Shown piece by piece: positions 7,182 through 13,609 of a stretch of 13,609 nt of DNA. The stretch spans positions 1 to 13,609 of the forward strand of contig NATK01000014.1 in NCBI GenBank assembly GCA_002085285.1, given 5' to 3'. The position numbers were made by a program, and so were the translations under genes. Source of the DNA: Candidatus Latescibacteria bacterium 4484_7 (GTDB lineage: Bacteria; Krumholzibacteriota; Krumholzibacteriia; Krumholzibacteriales; Krumholzibacteriaceae). Positions within the stretch are counted from its first letter, which is position 1. The number at the start of each line of letters is the position of its first letter. The notes beneath the pieces are model-generated. The model searched no databases, had not been told where the DNA came from, and saw only the letters and a list, made by a program, of their open reading frames with translations.

Positions 7182-9491
7182 TCATCTGAGGAGAACCATC
7201 TTGCGCGTGAGCGTATTACCGCCGACATCGAGACGCATGAAGTAAACTCCGCTCGCAAGAGAATTGCCGCCACGGTCTACTCCGGTCCAGCTCACCGAGT
7301 AGGCGCCTGCCTTCAAATCTCTCTCAACGATAGTCGATACGAGCCTGCCGTTCACGTCGAAAAGTCGAAGGCTTACCGCCGCTCTGCCATCTTTTCCCAC
7401 ATCCTTCGATCCAACTGTGAACGAAATTATCGTCGAAGGATTGAAAGGATTGGGGTAATTCTGCTTTAACGTCGAACGCGCAAAAGGAGTCTCGACGTTC
7501 GTAAGGTCATCAACAGTGTGAGACACCGCATTGCTCATACGGCTTTGCTGACCGTCGGCATCGGTCGCCTTTACCAGATAGGTGAACGTGCCCGTATCAT
7601 CAGGCCAGCGGTGAAAAACCGTATCGGGCAAAGCCGAAGCAAGCGTGCTTTTTCTGTCGTATATGGGAGTCGGAGAAATGTCGTCTATGTATACCCCTTC
7701 ATTTGCGACGTATGAATCGGTGATATAAGCGAACCGAAGCATAATCACATCATCCGATGAAACCCGAAGGCTGTCGAGATAGAAATGAGCGCTCACCCAC
7801 CAGCCCGAGCTTCCCGTAATGCCGTTGCCGCGATTGCTTCCATTGGGATTGTCGTTCGTCGTCACATCGCCGGGTACAGTCTGCCATGTCAGGCCCTGAT
7901 CGAGGCTTGCCTCAAGGTATGCGTAGTCCCAATCCTGCTCTATATCGTACCATAGGCGGCAGCTCAATGTGTTTCCGAGCGACATCGGATATACAGCCGA
8001 CATGGACAACTTGTTGCTGAGCTCGTTGCCGCTCCCCGAATAGAAGCTGTAACTACCGCTGTATGCACGAGCAGATGAAAGCGAGAAACCCTCTTTTACC
8101 CAAAGCGTATCGGGAGGTTCGCAAGTATCTGTAATGCCGGCGAGATTCTTGTACTCGACAAGCTCCCAGGATACCGCCCGATTGTGGTCCGACGGCTTCG
8201 ATGCACTCCATTTGATCTCATAGTTCGGAGGGTTGAGCATCACCACAGGATACATGGTAGGCGGCTCCGGCCCGAGCACTCTATACGGATCGTCGGCGAC
8301 TCTTATCGCCGTGAGATTCATCTCGAGAACCTTGTCGAAAGTAGGCCCAATAAGCGCATCCGGCGGTGCAAAGCCGCCGTCTTCATACGTGTTGACCTCA
8401 ACCGTTATCGAGAAAAATCTATTCTTCGTTGTCGTATCACCGTACGCCCAGTCATCGGTGTCACCATTGGTGACATAGATATTACCCATTGCCGTATTGC
8501 CGGGGCTGTAGTAGTTACCCCGCCGCAGAGAATCGCTGAGCGCCACAAATAGCTCGTGGTCATCCGTATACAGTGGAGCATACCCCCACGGGAAGAGGAT
8601 CAATTCACCGTACGAATGATAGGAAAGTGCAACGGTAAAATGTCTCGACGCACAGAAATCCCTTACAGCTTGTGTCTCCGGTTCGCTGAAAGGCCCCGCG
8701 CCTCGATATACCTCGGACGATGTGTTGGGTGAGCTCCCTGCATCATCGTACCCCCACATGTAGCCGTAGTTTCTGTTGAGATCCACACCAAACGTCCCAT
8801 CGCCATTGTCACGCCTGTTCTTCCTCCACCAGGTCCACCAATTACCACTGTGATTCTGCTCCACGTAGACATGGCCGTCTGGATTGATCATGGGGGCGAT
8901 CCACGTCTCTCTATCGTCAACGAGTTCCGTCACCTCGGGGCTCGCGCCGTAATTCTCCAGAAGATAGTGTGCAAGTTTCAGCGGCACCTCGACCGACATG
9001 AGCTCCCTCGAATGATGGCATCCCATTATCAGCACTTCCGGCTCACCCTCGTCGATATCAACATTGTCCGAAATCTTCATTGCAACGATGAGCCTTCCCT
9101 CTATGCTTGTTCCCAGCGTATCGAGCCTGGCGAGCTCGGGATAGGCGGCGGCAAGTTGAGACATGTCGTCGAGCATCTCCGCATACGTATGGTAGGCACC
9201 GAGATTTTCATCGAGAGTGCTTCGAGCTGTGAGTGAAGCACGCTGGAGCATCTTTATCCTGGCGCTCAATTGCCTCAACCAATCGAGCTGCTCGTCCGTT
9301 ACTGCAACATCGGCACGTCCATCGGGATAGACGTGAATAATGTCAACGCCTTTATCGACGAGCGCCTTTTCTGTCATAACTCTCGAAAGGTGTACCCTTA
9401 CCAATGAAGTCGCTCGGTCCGATTGGGCAAACGCGTTGCAAGCAATCGAAAGAACGATGAAAACAAGAAAAGCTGAAATCTTGGCCTTCAA
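7182..9491 (-). CDS. Secreted M14 zinc carboxypeptidase with C-terminal sorting domain
   Basis: A 769-residue exported protease that should remove C-terminal residues from peptides outside the cell. Residues 1-22 form a signal peptide (KAK, hydrophobic core, ending NAFA). The carboxypeptidase T-like catalytic domain spans about 95-395: zinc ligands His160 and Glu163 in HSRE and His292 in SYHSYGE, substrate residues Arg226 and Asn239-Arg240 in NRNYG, Tyr350 in DDWAYG and general-base Glu365 in ITVEV. Next comes a beta-rich, immune-inhibitor-A/MAM-like jelly-roll module (about 465-605). The last 85 residues hold NYPNPFNPSTIISF and a FlgD-like Ig fold ending RKMVLLR, typical of T9SS-like sorting tails in FCB and candidate phyla. 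The TTG start at 9491 is preferred: CGGAGG lies six bases upstream and the peptide then starts directly with a signal sequence. An ATG 12 codons earlier would lie only about five bases from the predicted transcription start. Confidence 0.92.
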   Translation of the reverse strand: MKAKISAFLVFIVLSIACNAFAQSDRATSLVRVHLSRVMTEKALVDKGVDIIHVYPDGRADVAVTDEQLDWLRQLSARIKMLQRASLTARSTLDENLGAYHTYAEMLDDMSQLAAAYPELARLDTLGTSIEGRLIVAMKISDNVDIDEGEPEVLIMGCHHSRELMSVEVPLKLAHYLLENYGASPEVTELVDDRETWIAPMINPDGHVYVEQNHSGNWWTWWRKNRRDNGDGTFGVDLNRNYGYMWGYDDAGSSPNTSSEVYRGAGPFSEPETQAVRDFCASRHFTVALSYHSYGELILFPWGYAPLYTDDHELFVALSDSLRRGNYYSPGNTAMGNIYVTNGDTDDWAYGDTTTKNRFFSITVEVNTYEDGGFAPPDALIGPTFDKVLEMNLTAIRVADDPYRVLGPEPPTMYPVVMLNPPNYEIKWSASKPSDHNRAVSWELVEYKNLAGITDTCEPPDTLWVKEGFSLSSARAYSGSYSFYSGSGNELSNKLSMSAVYPMSLGNTLSCRLWYDIEQDWDYAYLEASLDQGLTWQTVPGDVTTNDNPNGSNRGNGITGSSGWWVSAHFYLDSLRVSSDDVIMLRFAYITDSYVANEGVYIDDISPTPIYDRKSTLASALPDTVFHRWPDDTGTFTYLVKATDADGQQSRMSNAVSHTVDDLTNVETPFARSTLKQNYPNPFNPSTIISFTVGSKDVGKDGRAAVSLRLFDVNGRLVSTIVERDLKAGAYSVSWTGVDRGGNSLASGVYFMRLDVGGNTLTRKMVLLR

Positions 9492-9497
9492 TTCAAT

Positions 9498-9503
9498 CCT
9501 CCG
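9498..9503 (-). promoter_or_regulatory. Shine-Dalgarno site that selects a TTG start
   Basis: Minus-strand CGGAGG is a near-perfect anti-16S match, placed six bases before TTG (9491-9489) of the carboxypeptidase gene. The competing in-frame ATG at 9527 has no such site, so initiation at TTG is the better reading. Confidence 0.75.
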
Positions 9504-9538
9504 AAGCTGAAAAACTCTAAAAAGCATTTACATTATGC

Positions 9539-9547
9539 ATTATAACA
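9539..9547 (-). promoter_or_regulatory. Extended -10 promoter of the carboxypeptidase gene
   Basis: The minus strand reads TGT TATAAT (9547-9539), a perfect -10 hexamer with the TGn extension. No good -35 box stands 17 bp upstream, only A/T-rich sequence, which is usual for extended -10 promoters. Transcription would start near 9532, about 40 bases before the TTG codon. Confidence 0.6.
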
Positions 9548-9557
9548 TAAAATAGAC

Positions 9558-9586
9558 TTGATTTTTATTTCGAAAATGGATAATTT
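9558..9586 (+). promoter_or_regulatory. Possible promoter of the FmdB-type gene
   Basis: TTGATT (9558-9563), a 17-bp spacer and TAATTT (9581-9586) could serve the zinc-ribbon gene starting at 9636, with a leader of about 43 bases. It lies next to the divergent carboxypeptidase promoter. The -10 box is imperfect. Confidence 0.35.
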
Positions 9587-9635
9587 TTCGATTCTTCATA
9601 GTCTAAATTATTTCTGCAGCCAAGGAGTGAGAAAG

Positions 9636-9869
9636 ATGCCTACATACCATTACAAGTGTGAGAAATGCGGGTACGAGTTCGAGATCGAACAAAAGATATC
9701 CGACGCTCCGCGCAAGAGATGTCCGAAATGCCGCGGAAAGGTATTCAGGGTGATCCATCCGGTGGGACATATACTGAAAGGCTCAGGTTTCTACGCAACC
9801 GATTACAGAAAAGAAGACTATAAAAAGAAAAAAGCTACAGAAAAAGACGACAACAAGGGCAAAAAATAG
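9636..9869 (+). CDS. FmdB-family zinc-ribbon protein
   Basis: A 77-residue protein of the FmdB/CxxC_CXXC_SSSS family. Two CxxC knuckles (Cys8/Cys11 in CEKC and Cys29/Cys32 in CPKC) should bind one zinc ion. They are followed by the conserved GSGFYATDYR segment and a disordered Lys/Asp-rich tail. The family is named after a putative regulator of formamidase/amidase genes, but most members have no proven function; nucleic-acid or protein binding is plausible. The ATG at 9636 is chosen because AAGGAG (9622-9627) stands eight bases upstream and the family begins MPTYxYxC; the open frame further upstream lacks these signs. It stands alone, divergent from the carboxypeptidase and convergent with the lysine transaminase, so the context gives no partner. 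Confidence 0.9.
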   Translation: MPTYHYKCEKCGYEFEIEQKISDAPRKRCPKCRGKVFRVIHPVGHILKGSGFYATDYRKEDYKKKKATEKDDNKGKK

Positions 9870-10011
9870 CATGCAGCGCCTGAGACCACACACTCTCCGT
9901 CCACCCGATCCGGCTCCGGACACATTTGTCTCTTACCGACGAGGGAGTCCTCTTCGCTCAATCCCCCTTAGCAATTCTTGCCTATTCAGTATGAACAGTG
10001 CTCAAATCGTC

Positions 10012-11364
10012 CTAGCGATCCATACCGCCCAGAGTCTCTTTCAAAGATTTATCGATGAGCTCGGCCGCTAAATCGATCTCTTTGCTCGTCACGTTGAGTG
10101 CAGGTCTGAAGCGCACCGTCCTCGGGCCGCACTTCAGAGCGATCATTCCATTGTTTGTCAGAGTGGTTATGAAGGCATCCCTCACCTTTGTGTCGGGCAG
10201 ATCGAATGCGCAGAACAAACCACGCCCGCGGGCGTTCGATACGAGCTCGCTGTTATTCTTCTGCAGTTCGAGCAGATGGCCTTTGAACAGCTCCCCCATC
10301 TTCGCAGCGTTCTCGACGAGATTCTCCTCTTCTATGATCTCGAAGATCTTCTTCGACCTGAACATGTCGACGAGGTTGCCTCCCCAGGTCGAGTTGATCC
10401 TGCTCGAGACTTTAAAGACGTTGTCTACGTCGTTTATCCTGTTGCTCGCCATGACCCCGCATACCTGAGTCTTCTTGCCGAACGACATGATGTCTGGTTC
10501 GACACCGAAATGCTGATGGCACCACATTTTTCCCGTGATTCCAACGCCTGTCTGAACCTCGTCGAATATCAAAAGAACTTCGTTCTCGTCCGCGATCCGG
10601 CGAAGCTCCTTGAAGAACTCCGCTCTGAAATGATTGTCTCCACCTTCGCCCTGGATCGGCTCAATGATGATAGCAGCGATATCGTCACCATCTTCGGCCA
10701 AAACCCTCTCTATAGCCTCGACCGCCCTCGTTTCCCTTGCCACGACCTCGTCGAGATGCTCGTCGAGCGGGAAGGTTATCTTTGGGTTCTCTATGCGCGG
10801 CCACTCGAACTTGGGGAAATAATCGGTCTTCGCGGGATCCGTGTTTGTAAGAGACATCGTATATCCCGTCCTGCCGTGGAATGCCTCTTTGAAATGGATC
10901 ACCTTGTGCCCCTTTTCTTCCTTTATGCCCTTGGCAAAGTTTTTGCGAACCTTCCAATCGAAGGCAGTCTTCAAGGCATTCTCTACAGCGAGTGCCCCTC
11001 CACTCACAAAGAATAGATTGGGCATACTCTCCGGTACTGCGATCCTGGCGAATGTCTCGACGAATTCAGCCATCTCCACAGTGTACAGGTCTGAGTTGGA
11101 TGGCTTGTTCACCGCCACTCTTGCCAGCTTGTCGAGATAATCCTTCTCCAAAAAACGAGGATGATTGTGGCCAAGAGCACTCGAAGCGAAAAAGGTGAAA
11201 AAGTCGAGATATTCCTTGCCGGTAGCAGCATCGTGAAGATAGCTGCCGTGACTCTTCTCCAGGTCGAGAACGAACGGGAATCCGTCGACGAGCATATGCT
11301 TGCTCAAAACCTCGTGAACTTCCTGTGGCTTTATACTGACTCCACTTGAACCTTTTGCCGCCAT
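10012..11364 (-). CDS. lat: L-lysine 6-transaminase (lysine epsilon-aminotransferase)
   Basis: A 450-residue class III, PLP-dependent aminotransferase. Lysine 6-transaminase moves the epsilon-amino group of L-lysine to 2-oxoglutarate, giving allysine (which cyclises to piperideine-6-carboxylate) and glutamate, in the cytoplasm. Seen: ATGKEYLDFFTFFASSALGHNHP (46-69), the PLP-phosphate loop SGGALAVENALK (121-132), EPIQGEGGDNHF (235-246), the ring-stacking DEVQTGVG (268-275) and the Schiff-base lysine in FGKKTQVCG (Lys297 by family alignment). STWGGNL, RGRGLFCAF and TVRFRPAL also match the actinobacterial LAT (Rv3290c type), as remembered, including the near-identical length. AGAGGTG lies just upstream of the ATG at 11364. 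A strong promoter with an internal inverted repeat precedes the gene. No aldehyde dehydrogenase or other lysine-degradation partner lies beside it, so the fate of the allysine is not shown here. Confidence 0.93.
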   Translation of the reverse strand: MAAKGSSGVSIKPQEVHEVLSKHMLVDGFPFVLDLEKSHGSYLHDAATGKEYLDFFTFFASSALGHNHPRFLEKDYLDKLARVAVNKPSNSDLYTVEMAEFVETFARIAVPESMPNLFFVSGGALAVENALKTAFDWKVRKNFAKGIKEEKGHKVIHFKEAFHGRTGYTMSLTNTDPAKTDYFPKFEWPRIENPKITFPLDEHLDEVVARETRAVEAIERVLAEDGDDIAAIIIEPIQGEGGDNHFRAEFFKELRRIADENEVLLIFDEVQTGVGITGKMWCHQHFGVEPDIMSFGKKTQVCGVMASNRINDVDNVFKVSSRINSTWGGNLVDMFRSKKIFEIIEEENLVENAAKMGELFKGHLLELQKNNSELVSNARGRGLFCAFDLPDTKVRDAFITTLTNNGMIALKCGPRTVRFRPALNVTSKEIDLAAELIDKSLKETLGGMDR

Positions 11365-11443
11365 AACACACCTCTTAGTCTAACCATTTAAGATTGAATG
11401 AATCAACCTTTGCATGAAAAAAACTCAGTCAACATCACAGAGC

Positions 11444-11472
11444 AATATATCAACTTTCTCTTGATATTTCAA
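11444..11472 (-). promoter_or_regulatory. Sigma70-type promoter of the lysine transaminase gene
   Basis: On the minus strand TTGAAA (11472-11467), exactly 17 bp, and TATATT (11449-11444) form a strong vegetative promoter. Transcription should start near 11437, leaving a leader of about 73 bases before the ATG at 11364. Confidence 0.65.
11447..11467. promoter_or_regulatory. Candidate operator: inverted repeat within the transaminase promoter
   Basis: ATATCAA and TTGATAT are perfect 7-bp arms around CTTTCTC. The repeat fills the spacer between the -35 and -10 boxes and touches both. A dimeric repressor bound here would block RNA polymerase. No regulator gene lies in the window, and the identity of the binder is unknown. 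Confidence 0.4.
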
Positions 11473-11678
11473 CTTTTTTTAACTCCTACGTTCATAAGGC
11501 ACATCCGGAATTTCCAGGGGCTTGTTGAAGAAGAATCTCTATACTTTCGACAGGGGACATAGTTCGATCTGAGCCGCAGAGAATCGGTGTCGTCTTCTTC
11601 GACCATTCGACCAAAAAACCTCGTGGAATCAAACGAATCGATGGAAGTAAATAAGCTGGCGAGAACAAGTGATTCAAG

Positions 11679-11790
11679 AAAAAAAGGAAGGGACGCAGGA
11701 AAAACCTCGAACATCTTACCCAAAATTCCTGTGTCAGGAGCTCTATGGATCAAGACTTCGGCGAGTATGATTGCTTTCCCGCGTCCCTTC
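11679..11790 (-). terminator. Large nested hairpin with U7 tail (terminator or structured RNA)
   Basis: In minus-strand RNA a 16-bp stem (11790-11775 with 11702-11687) is followed by C and seven U (11685-11679), an intrinsic-terminator layout. The 72-nt apical part folds further: CUCG/CGAG (11765-11762 with 11709-11706), UCUUgAUCC/GGGUAAGA (11755-11747 with 11721-11714, one bulge) and UCCUG-ACA-CAGGA (11739-11727). Two pairs are G-U on this strand but A-C mismatches on the other, which points to a minus-strand RNA. It begins about 50 bases after the stop of the small secreted-protein gene. An ordinary terminator would have a loop of a few bases, so a separate function is possible. Confidence 0.6.
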
Positions 11791-11794
11791 TATG

Positions 11795-11835
11795 GGCTGA
11801 GGTGTTCAGCCTGCCTCACGCACCCAAACCGCGTG
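11795..11835 (-). other. Two small hairpins beside the large terminator
   Basis: CACGC/GCGTG (11835-11817, 9-nt loop) and GGCTGA/TCAGCC (11811-11795, 5-nt loop) lie in tandem between the stop codon at 11842 and the large hairpin. Together they make an almost continuously structured 3' region of about 150 nt on the minus strand. Each alone is small enough to arise by chance. Confidence 0.35.
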
Positions 11836-11841
11836 GCCTAT

Positions 11842-12177
11842 CTAGTACCGTGGAAATCTATCGATTCTCCCCCTCCTGTTCTCGGGCCAGAACCTCTCGG
11901 TCTTGACAAGTTTGGATTTTGCGTCGAAAACGAATTCGACACCCTTTGCATAGTACTTCCAGTGCTCGGTTATCTCACCATACGCATAAACCCTGAAACG
12001 ATGAACAGGATATCCGTACTTCTTATAGATGGTGAGCTTGTCGTTCTTAAGTTTTTGAACGTACAGGGCGTGCCTATAGTATCTGCGGCTCCTCTTTCCC
12101 ATGACAATGGTTACCGCATCAGCGCTGGTTGCAACTAATGAAAGGATAAGAGCAGTAAAGACAAAACGTTTAAACAT
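11842..12177 (-). CDS. Small secreted protein of unknown function
   Basis: A 111-residue protein that I do not recognise by name. Residues 1-21 are a clear signal peptide (FKR, a hydrophobic stretch, ending TSADA), with no lipobox cysteine, so a free periplasmic or exported protein is expected. The remaining 90 residues are rich in Tyr, Arg and Lys. The central segment, IYKKYGYPVHRFR...TEHWKYYAKGVEFVFD, loosely resembles BamE/SmpA-like small beta folds (a helix, then a short sheet ending in a hydrophobic FVFD), but the match is too weak to name. The C-terminus, FWPENRRGRIDRFPRY, is strongly basic. AAGGA and GAGGTG stand just before the ATG at 12177. A near-consensus promoter drives it and a large terminator-like hairpin ends it, so it is an independently transcribed, probably expressed gene. 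Confidence 0.72.
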   Translation of the reverse strand: MFKRFVFTALILSLVATSADAVTIVMGKRSRRYYRHALYVQKLKNDKLTIYKKYGYPVHRFRVYAYGEITEHWKYYAKGVEFVFDAKSKLVKTERFWPENRRGRIDRFPRY

Positions 12178-12237
12178 TCACCTCACGTCCTTTCGATGTA
12201 TAGCACTGCTGCATCACCTTCCGCCCTCACTCAAAAC

Positions 12238-12267
12238 ATTATACCATAAAAGGGGCTTCGATTTCAA
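12238..12267 (-). promoter_or_regulatory. Near-consensus sigma70 promoter of the small secreted-protein gene
   Basis: On the minus strand TTGAAA (12267-12262), an 18-bp spacer and a perfect TATAAT (12243-12238). The transcription start should be near 12231, about 54 bases before the ATG at 12177. No repeat that might act as an operator overlaps it. Confidence 0.7.
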
Positions 12268-12459
12268 GTGGCTACTCATCATTCTTCTCTGTGACCCATG
12301 GTTCCTCGTTGTACCTCGAGAGGCAAAGATGCCGCAAGATAAGGTCTCGCTCATTCATGGAAAAACACCATTAAGACATATATTAAATATTGATTGAAAC
12401 GCCTAATTTGATGTAGATTCTACCTTATTGTTTTTCCGTTATTGCGAGGTTGCAATACG

Positions 12460-13609
12460 ATGGAAGGCTTCAAACACATCATCGACTTTGCCTACCGATA
12501 TGTTTGGGAATTCCCTTCTGCTCTCCCTTACATAGTGGTGCTTCTTCTTGGAACGGGGATCTTCCTTACGATAAGAATGCGATTCGTTCAGATAAGGAAG
12601 GTCAATCACGGCCTCGCCGTCATAGCTGGATACTACGATGACCCAAAAGACGCTGGAGAGATCAACCATTTCCAGGCGCTCTCCGCAGCTCTCTCCGCCA
12701 CCATAGGAATCGGAAACATAGCTGGTGTAGCAACGGCCATTCATTATGGAGGACCAGGCGCTCTATTCTGGATGTGGATCACGGCTATCTTCGGCACGAC
12801 ATCGAAATTCGTCGAGTGCACACTGAGCATGAGGTACAGAAACATGAACGAGGAAGGGGTCGTATCAGGCGGACCAATGTACTACATCGAAAAAGGGCTG
12901 GGGAAGAAATGGAAATTCCTCGCAGTTATATTTGCCGGAGCAGCGGTCATCTCTTCGTTCGGGAGCGGCAACAGCGTTCAGGCGTTCACTGTAGCCGATT
13001 CGTTCAGGAGTGACTTTGGAATCCCCACGTGGATCACAGGCCTAGTACTCGCCTCGCTCGTCGGAATGGTCATCATAGGGGGTATAAAAAGAATAGGCAG
13101 GGTGGCAAGCCGACTGGTTCCGATAATGTCGATAATCTATTTTGTAGGGGCAATTACCGTTCTTTTGATCAATGCTGACAAGATCCCTCACGCCTTTGTA
13201 ACGATCTTGCACGATGCCTTCAACCCGAGAGCTCAAACCGGGGGCTTCTTCGGCTCCACATTCGCATTCACGCTTATATGGGGCGTAAAGCGCGGACTCT
13301 TCTCCAATGAGGCGGGACAGGGAAGCGCCCCGATAGCGCATGCCGCGGCAAAGACCAAAGAACCAGTGAGGGAAGGGCTCGTCGCAATGCTCGGACCATA
13401 CATCGACACGCTCCTTATATGTTCCCTTACAGGGCTTGTTATAGTCACCGTGGGTGTATGGAAGGAAAAGAAATTCGAATCGGTCCCGTTCAGCGAAAAA
13501 TCCGCTATCGTGGTCATCAAAAATAATGCAACGATACTTAAAAACGGGATCATACCAGACGGGGCCTACTTCAGGGGCAGCACCGCCGTAAGAAACGGTA
13601 TAGCCGACG
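12460..13609 (+). CDS. AGCS-family sodium:alanine/glycine symporter, C-terminus beyond window edge
   Basis: The first 383 residues of an alanine or glycine:cation symporter (AGCS, TC 2.A.25), an inner-membrane carrier that imports small neutral amino acids with Na+ or H+. The hallmarks are all present: ALSATIGIGNIAGVATAI (77-94), the segment around GALFWMWITAIFGTTSKF (100-117), SGGPMYYIEKGLGKKW (136-151) and the signature GLFSNEAGQGSAPIAHAAA (279-297). Eight or more membrane helices are visible. The start is the ATG at 12460, with GCGAGGT (12444-12450) upstream. After the helix ending VTVGVW, at about residue 334, the chain turns polar for at least 49 residues (KEKKFESVPFSEK, then NATILKNGIIPDGAYF), where compact family members soon enter the next helix. 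This looks like an inserted extracytoplasmic or loop domain that continues past the edge. The context suggests amino-acid uptake next to peptide and lysine metabolism. Confidence 0.93.
   Translation, partial: MEGFKHIIDFAYRYVWEFPSALPYIVVLLLGTGIFLTIRMRFVQIRKVNHGLAVIAGYYDDPKDAGEINHFQALSAALSATIGIGNIAGVATAIHYGGPGALFWMWITAIFGTTSKFVECTLSMRYRNMNEEGVVSGGPMYYIEKGLGKKWKFLAVIFAGAAVISSFGSGNSVQAFTVADSFRSDFGIPTWITGLVLASLVGMVIIGGIKRIGRVASRLVPIMSIIYFVGAITVLLINADKIPHAFVTILHDAFNPRAQTGGFFGSTFAFTLIWGVKRGLFSNEAGQGSAPIAHAAAKTKEPVREGLVAMLGPYIDTLLICSLTGLVIVTVGVWKEKKFESVPFSEKSAIVVIKNNATILKNGIIPDGAYFRGSTAVRNGIAD

Larger units (their letters stand above)
11365..11841. other. 477-bp intergenic region rich in regulatory structure
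   Basis: The segment separates the small secreted-protein gene from the lysine transaminase gene, both on the minus strand. It holds, from right to left, two small hairpins, a 104-nt nested hairpin with a U7 tail, about 200 bp of unassigned sequence with an imperfect 8-bp tandem repeat (GGTCGAAT/GGTCGAAG on the minus strand near 11598-11613), and the transaminase promoter. Open frames on both strands here have no ribosome site or known motif. Confidence 0.6.

Noticed and set aside
9870..10011. Group II intron or terminator remains between the convergent genes
   Set aside because: GAGCCGGAT-like sequence on the minus strand suggested intron domain V, but the required pairing partner is absent. 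Only a tiny 5-bp palindrome (TCCGG-CT-CCGGA) is seen.
10276..11016. A 246-codon plus-strand open frame within the transaminase gene
   Set aside because: It is antisense to highly conserved aminotransferase motifs, and its own translation shows no domain.
11365..11443. Lysine riboswitch in the transaminase leader
   Set aside because: The leader of about 73 bases is too short for the roughly 170-nt lysine aptamer, and none of its conserved loops are seen.
11687..11790. Terminal inverted repeats of a small mobile element
   Set aside because: The arms are only 16 bases with a 72-base interior. There is no target-site duplication (outer bases GGAA versus TATG differ), and wobble pairing plus a U-run favour an RNA terminator.
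11679..11835. SRP RNA, 6S RNA or tmRNA gene
   Set aside because: The conserved SRP helix-8 GGAAG/AGCAG signature is missing, as is any tmRNA acceptor or tag frame. The 16-bp closing stem and layout do not match the 6S consensus as I know it.
11587..12138. A 183-codon plus-strand open frame across the structured region and the small secreted gene
   Set aside because: It lacks a ribosome site and runs through the hairpins. The minus-strand alternative has a signal peptide, promoter and ribosome site.

Overview
The window looks like chromosomal DNA from an uncultured, Gram-negative-type bacterium, probably from the FCB group or a related candidate phylum (Krumholzibacteria, Eisenbacteria or Latescibacteria-like). 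The clues are a secreted zinc carboxypeptidase with a C-terminal FlgD/T9SS-like sorting module containing NYPNPFNPST, an O-antigen-ligase-type membrane protein, a MurA homologue, an actinobacterial/FCB-type L-lysine 6-transaminase and Shine-Dalgarno-led genes. The phylum is inference; the sequence alone does not prove it.

Layout. Bases 1-792 (minus) hold the N-terminal 264 codons of a MurA-family enolpyruvyl transferase that runs off the left edge. Divergent from it is a plus-strand block: a GT-C-like polytopic membrane protein (1025-3061), an M24 creatinase/prolidase-type peptidase (3147-4319) and an O-antigen ligase/polymerase-like protein (4361-5833). A hairpin at 5817-5851 separates this block from a convergent minus-strand M29-type aminopeptidase (5879-6823). 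A gene-poor gap of about 360 bp follows, then the minus-strand secreted M14 carboxypeptidase (7182-9491, TTG start). Divergent from that is a 77-aa FmdB-type zinc-ribbon protein (9636-9869), which converges on the minus-strand lysine 6-transaminase (10012-11364). Upstream of the transaminase lies a 477-bp non-coding stretch with its promoter and a striking structured RNA/terminator, then a small minus-strand secreted protein (11842-12177). The right edge holds the first 383 codons of an AGCS sodium:alanine/glycine symporter (12460 onward, plus).

How the genes fit together. The left half is envelope oriented (MurA-like, GT-C-like, O-antigen ligase-like). The rest reads as peptide and amino-acid use: a secreted carboxypeptidase, two metallo-aminopeptidase-type enzymes, an amino-acid/Na+ symporter and a lysine aminotransferase. 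This suggests a peptide- or amino-acid-consuming heterotroph, but most genes have their own promoters and no single dedicated pathway is evident.

No mobile element, CRISPR array, tRNA or rRNA was found. The most interesting signals are non-coding. One is a 104-nt nested hairpin with a U7 tail at 11679-11790, whose wobble pairs make sense only on the minus strand. The other is a perfect 7-bp inverted repeat that fills the spacer of the lysine-transaminase promoter. I did not find a convincing new multi-gene system.
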